Below, in pieces: positions 60,691 to 64,000 of a stretch of 64,000 nucleotides of DNA (position 1 is the stretch's first letter; every line of letters begins with the position of its first letter). The position numbers and the translations under genes are program-made. Origin of the DNA: Actinomadura sp. NAK00032. Its GTDB lineage: Bacteria > Actinomycetota > Actinomycetes > Streptosporangiales > Streptosporangiaceae. The notes under the pieces were generated by a model that was not told the origin of the DNA, searched no databases, and worked only from the letters and a program-made list of their open reading frames with translations. Where the stretch lies: NCBI RefSeq assembly GCF_013364275.1, contig NZ_CP054932.1:5890001-5954000 (forward strand), in the 5' to 3' direction.

Positions 60691-63600
60691 TCAATGCCGC
60701 AGGGCACGTCCTTCGGCGGGGCGCGGGGAGGCCGGGCCGCGGGCGGTTCGCGGGATCTTCCAGAGGCGAATCGTCCCGTCCCTGCCCACCGAGACGAGCG
60801 TTCGCCCGCCTCCGGAGCCCGGACCGGCCGCCGCGGCGGAGCCTCCCTCTCTGATGGCCAGCGCCTCGATGTCGCCGTTGTGGCCGGTGAACGGAGGAAT
60901 GTCGACCGGGTCGTCCAGGTCCCGCACGTTGATGGTGTTCGTCTCATCGGTACGGGAAGCACTCGTGTAGGCCATGATGGAGTCGCGAAAGGCCACTTCG
61001 ACCGGGCATCCGCCGCCCTCCGGCGGTACGGAGCCCGCCGGGAAATCCATTTCTCCTCCCCGGGGGACGAGTTCGAACTTCCCGTGTGCGGCCTTGCCGA
61101 TGTCCCATCGCCGGATCTTGATGACGATGTCGCCCCTGACGTCGGCCATGCAGTACCCGCCGACGAGCCCGCGGCCATCGGAGGACAGCGCCAGCAGCCG
61201 TCGCACGTTCGCCGTTCCGGCCGCCAAGGCCTCGCCCATCGCGGCGACGGACTCCTCGGTCAGAATGCCCCTTCCGGTCCTCACGTCCAGCACGTTGGAC
61301 TCTGTCGCGAGCCTGGTGCCGTCCTCGCTGAAGGAGACCACGCCCTCGCCGACGGACACTCCGCCCTCGGTACCCCGCTCCCCTATCTTCCACAGGGTCG
61401 ACGCCGAAATGACCCGGTCGCCGCGGGGACCGAAGACCAGCGGCCCGCTGCCCGCCGAAACCGTCTTCTTCTTTCCGTGCCCGTCCAGGATCAGATACGC
61501 TTCGCCCCCGCCGTCGTCGACCGCGACCATATTCCCGTCGGGCGATACCGCCAGCTTGGTCGCCCAGACGTCGCCCATGTCCTTCATGCTCACCCGATAG
61601 CGCTCTTTCCGGCGCGCGACGTCCCACACGATTATCGTTTCGTCGCCTCTCAGAAAGGCGATGAAGTCACCGTTCCGGCTGATCGCCGCAAGCTCGTACG
61701 GCCCGGTGGGGACGGTGGACATCGAGGTGTCATCGGCCGTCGGGGCCGAGATCAGCGCCACCACCGCCAGCCCGGCCACCGTGAGCGCCGACCACCGGCG
61801 CCGCGGCATCGCCCTGGCGCGCGGAGCCACCCCCTGGCTGTTGTTGAGCAGCCACTCCTGCAGACGCGCGTGCTGGAACTGGTAGGCGGGGCCGGCCTGG
61901 CGGACCACACCCCGCCGCACGGCGTCCTCCAGGAACTCCAGCATCCGCAGCGGGAACCGGCCCTGCGCGGCCAGCCACAGCCGCGCCAGTGCCAGCCTCG
62001 GCCAGGCCCGGTTGAGCAGGACCAGGATCGCGAAGACCACGCCGGGCAGCAGGCCGAAGAAGATGACGGTCTGACCCGTCGTGAGCCCGGACTCGAATCC
62101 GTCGGCGGTCGCCGACAGCAGCACCCGGGGCGCGGGCTCGCCGGACCAGCCGGACAGCGCGCTCATGGTGTACCAGGCCAGAACGGCTCCGGCGGTGAGC
62201 CCCGCCATCGAGAGCGAGGCGACGACCGCGCCCGAGACGGCGGCGCCGACCAGCGCCGACCAGCGGTCCCGGCGGAGCACTTCGACCGGGCCCGACCGCT
62301 CCGAACGGCTCGACGGGGAGTCGAGCCAGTGCTGCACCGCGATCGCGCAGGCGATGACCGCCCCGAGGCCGAACATCGCCATCACGGCCGTCACGTAGTC
62401 ATCGAACGTATGCGCGGTCCAGTTACTGCGGAAGGTGTTGACGAGGGCGAGACCGATCAGCACCGGAAGGCTGGGCAGCAGGGTCAGTGTGACGCCGGTG
62501 GCGAAGCCCTTCCGCAGGCGCTCCCCCGAGCCTCGCCACGACCGCGGGAGGCGCCCCGGCATCCGGGTCCCTCCGGCGTACCAGACGATCATCGCCAGCA
62601 CGGCGCAGACACCGGAGAAGACCGCGCTCATCGCGAGGAAGTCCCCGCTGCCGCCCGAGTCGTCCTCGAACGCCGGCGACAACACCCCCATCACCATCAT
62701 CATCACGGTGCCGACCGTCCACGCGACGATGAAGCCGGCCCAGACCGAGACCAGCCGCCTGCTGACCATCCACCACACGAACTCGCGTTCGCGATACGTG
62801 TGCAGGTATTCGGCCAGGAAGGTCAGGTAACGGCGGGCGGTGGCGGCGTCCCAGGGCCCGCTCGGCTCCGCGGGCGGCGTGCCCGAGTCCGGAGCCGGCG
62901 GCAGGTAGGCCGCTTCGAGCGCCCGCCCGATCAGGAACTCCTCCAGGCCGGTCCGGCTGTCGGCACTGGTCAGCAACTCGGCCGGATCCCCGCCCCGGCG
63001 CCGGTAGATGCGGCAGACCAGCGACACCATCAGCGGGGTGGACAGGGTCGCCGAGACCACGTCGTCCTCGGGCGCGGACCGCAGATGCCCGTACACCGGC
63101 GCCCAGTCGGTCCCGGACGGCCAGCGGACGTGGTCGAGGTAGTCGACGACGTCCGCCGTCGCCACCGGCGCGACCTCGACCACCGCCGCCCGGCGGAGCG
63201 GTGCCGCACCGTCCGCGATGACGTCGGTGAACTCGGCCAGCCGGCAGGTGACCACCACCGGCCGGTCGTGCCGCACCGCCGCGTTGATCTGGTCGACGGC
63301 CTTGCGGCGCGCCTGCTCGGAGACCTCGTCCAGTCCGTCGACGATCGGCAGTATCAGCCCGTGCGACAGCAGCCGCCGCGCGTTGCGCTGGTCCCCGAAG
63401 AGCACGCCCAGGTGGCGGGCGATCCAGTCGTCCATCGACTCGGTCACCGGATCCCAGGTCGAGGCGGGCAGGAGCACCGGCACCCGGTCGCCGCCGTCGC
63501 GGCCCCGCGTCTCCAGCAGCCCGAGGGCCAGCAGCAGGGCCAGGACGCTCTTCCCGCTGCCGGGCGCGCCCAGCACCACCAGCCGCCGGTCGGTGCGGAC

Positions 63601-64000
63601 GTCGCCGTACTCGGCCGCGAGGCCGCGCACGGCCGCGCCGAAACCGCCCTCCATCCGGCCGTCCAGCCGCAGCCGCGTCCGCCGGCCGCGCCGGCCGAAC
63701 AGGGCGGGGTCCCCCAGCCCGGCGTCGGCCGCGGTCCAGGACAGCGGCAGGACCCGGTCGTCGCGCAGGCCGCGCTCGGCCGCCTCTTCCAGCCACTGCT
63801 CCCGCAGCGTCATCGCGAGGTCGTCGGCCATCTGGCCCGGGGAGAGCTCGGGCGTCCGCTGCCCCTGCTGGTACGTCGCGACCGCGACCACCAGGCCCGC
63901 CAGCCCCATGAACAGCGTCACCACTTCGGTGGTCTTCCCGCCCACCAGCAGCGCGGCCCCGCAGGGCGGAGCGACGAGAAGAAAGGTGAGGAGGCCCCAT
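60691..64000 (-). CDS. NACHT-type STAND NTPase with membrane helices and WD40-like blades (5' end outside window)
   Basis: At least 1,100 residues; the frame is open to the edge (GLLTFLLVAPPCGAALLVGG), so the GTG at 63945 is probably internal. Two N-terminal membrane segments precede NACHT: Walker A LGAPGSGKSVLALLLALG, Walker B ILPIVDGLDEVSEQAR and the downstream PLMVSLVCRIYRRRGG. About seven hydrophobic helices follow (e.g. FLAMSAVFSGVCAVLAMIVW), then blades such as LAVSPDGNMVAVDDGG and VSVGRDGTIRLWKI. Related actinobacterial proteins act as membrane-bound STAND sensors, some in phage defence (bNACHT). Co-directional with the gene at 58719. Confidence 0.85.
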   Translation of the reverse strand, partial: WGLLTFLLVAPPCGAALLVGGKTTEVVTLFMGLAGLVVAVATYQQGQRTPELSPGQMADDLAMTLREQWLEEAAERGLRDDRVLPLSWTAADAGLGDPALFGRRGRRTRLRLDGRMEGGFGAAVRGLAAEYGDVRTDRRLVVLGAPGSGKSVLALLLALGLLETRGRDGGDRVPVLLPASTWDPVTESMDDWIARHLGVLFGDQRNARRLLSHGLILPIVDGLDEVSEQARRKAVDQINAAVRHDRPVVVTCRLAEFTDVIADGAAPLRRAAVVEVAPVATADVVDYLDHVRWPSGTDWAPVYGHLRSAPEDDVVSATLSTPLMVSLVCRIYRRRGGDPAELLTSADSRTGLEEFLIGRALEAAYLPPAPDSGTPPAEPSGPWDAATARRYLTFLAEYLHTYREREFVWWMVSRRLVSVWAGFIVAWTVGTVMMMVMGVLSPAFEDDSGGSGDFLAMSAVFSGVCAVLAMIVWYAGGTRMPGRLPRSWRGSGERLRKGFATGVTLTLLPSLPVLIGLALVNTFRSNWTAHTFDDYVTAVMAMFGLGAVIACAIAVQHWLDSPSSRSERSGPVEVLRRDRWSALVGAAVSGAVVASLSMAGLTAGAVLAWYTMSALSGWSGEPAPRVLLSATADGFESGLTTGQTVIFFGLLPGVVFAILVLLNRAWPRLALARLWLAAQGRFPLRMLEFLEDAVRRGVVRQAGPAYQFQHARLQEWLLNNSQGVAPRARAMPRRRWSALTVAGLAVVALISAPTADDTSMSTVPTGPYELAAISRNGDFIAFLRGDETIIVWDVARRKERYRVSMKDMGDVWATKLAVSPDGNMVAVDDGGGEAYLILDGHGKKKTVSAGSGPLVFGPRGDRVISASTLWKIGERGTEGGVSVGEGVVSFSEDGTRLATESNVLDVRTGRGILTEESVAAMGEALAAGTANVRRLLALSSDGRGLVGGYCMADVRGDIVIKIRRWDIGKAAHGKFELVPRGGEMDFPAGSVPPEGGGCPVEVAFRDSIMAYTSASRTDETNTINVRDLDDPVDIPPFTGHNGDIEALAIREGGSAAAAGPGSGGGRTLVSVGRDGTIRLWKIPRTARGPASPRPAEGRALRH

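Noticed and set aside
1..64000. tRNA genes, attachment sites, integrase or transposase genes
   Set aside because: None could be recognised by eye on either strand despite the patchy composition; absence of proof only.

Overview
The window is high-GC DNA from a filamentous actinomycete. Streptosporangiales of the Actinomadura type is the best guess. The basis is the very high GC at third codon positions, F420/deazaflavin-type reductases, paired Scr1-like/DUF397 genes, snapalysin, excalibur and CAP-domain secreted proteins, many GTG/TTG starts and ATGA/GTGA stop-start overlaps. I see no rRNA, tRNA, CRISPR array, insertion sequence, integrase or replication origin. Stretches at about 22.6-28.0 kb and 35-46 kb are visibly poorer in GC, use rare codons such as TTA and ATA, and look acquired or decaying.

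Layout. 0-0.8 kb: truncated secreted SGNH hydrolase. 1-12 kb: first defence-like block, a 1,970-residue P-loop ATPase coupled to a beta-CASP/metallo-beta-lactamase nuclease, facing a GmrSD-type DUF262/DUF1524 protein with an alkyltransferase-like domain. 12-22 kb: housekeeping and secreted genes (PGPGW membrane protein, NUDIX, PPOX reductase, CBS, excalibur, CAP protein, an ECF sigma factor fused to a membrane-anchored CAP domain, MDR dehydrogenase, trypsin-like protease, snapalysin). 22-28 kb: polymorphic-toxin locus with one intact metallopeptidase toxin, three paralogous immunity-like genes and several broken or inverted toxin fragments. 28-35 kb: quinone-oxidoreductase-like MDR, RsbW-like ATPase pair, McrB/McrC pair, RidA and HxlR regulator. 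35-38.4 kb: methyltransferase fused to an Mrr-like nuclease domain, then a RAMA-CBS protein. 38.4-42 kb: long disordered toxin-like ORF and two paralogous small genes. 42-45 kb: tandem duplication of a Scr1-like regulator/DUF397 cassette. 45-46 kb: decayed Eco57I-type methyltransferase. 46.8-55.6 kb: second defence-like block, a RecB/AddB-like Fe-S nuclease, a UvrD-like helicase with RelE-like N-terminus, a Ser/Thr kinase with helical repeats, an HTH-HsdM-HsdS methyltransferase and an RNase HI-like protein. 55.6-64 kb: DUF4352-like protein, a TetR/FAD-monooxygenase/deazaflavin-reductase operon, a propeller-like protein and a NACHT-WD40 membrane protein cut by the window edge.

How the parts connect. 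Two short DNA elements tie separate loci together. (1) A 15-bp motif, GTTGATTGAGTTCAC and close variants, occurs five times, all on the + strand. Two copies lie in each of the two divergent promoter regions (9.0-9.2 kb and 54.57-54.65 kb), and one lies just ahead of the RecB-like nuclease (46.82 kb). This suggests that the two defence-like blocks form one regulon. (2) A pair of CACGTG-like half-sites with starts exactly 15 bp apart, usually flanked by ATATC, lies ahead of both toxin-like loci (25.2 and 38.86 kb) and ahead of both Scr1-like regulators (42.25 and 43.73 kb). This suggests that those regulators control the toxin loci. Both links are inferred from sequence alone.
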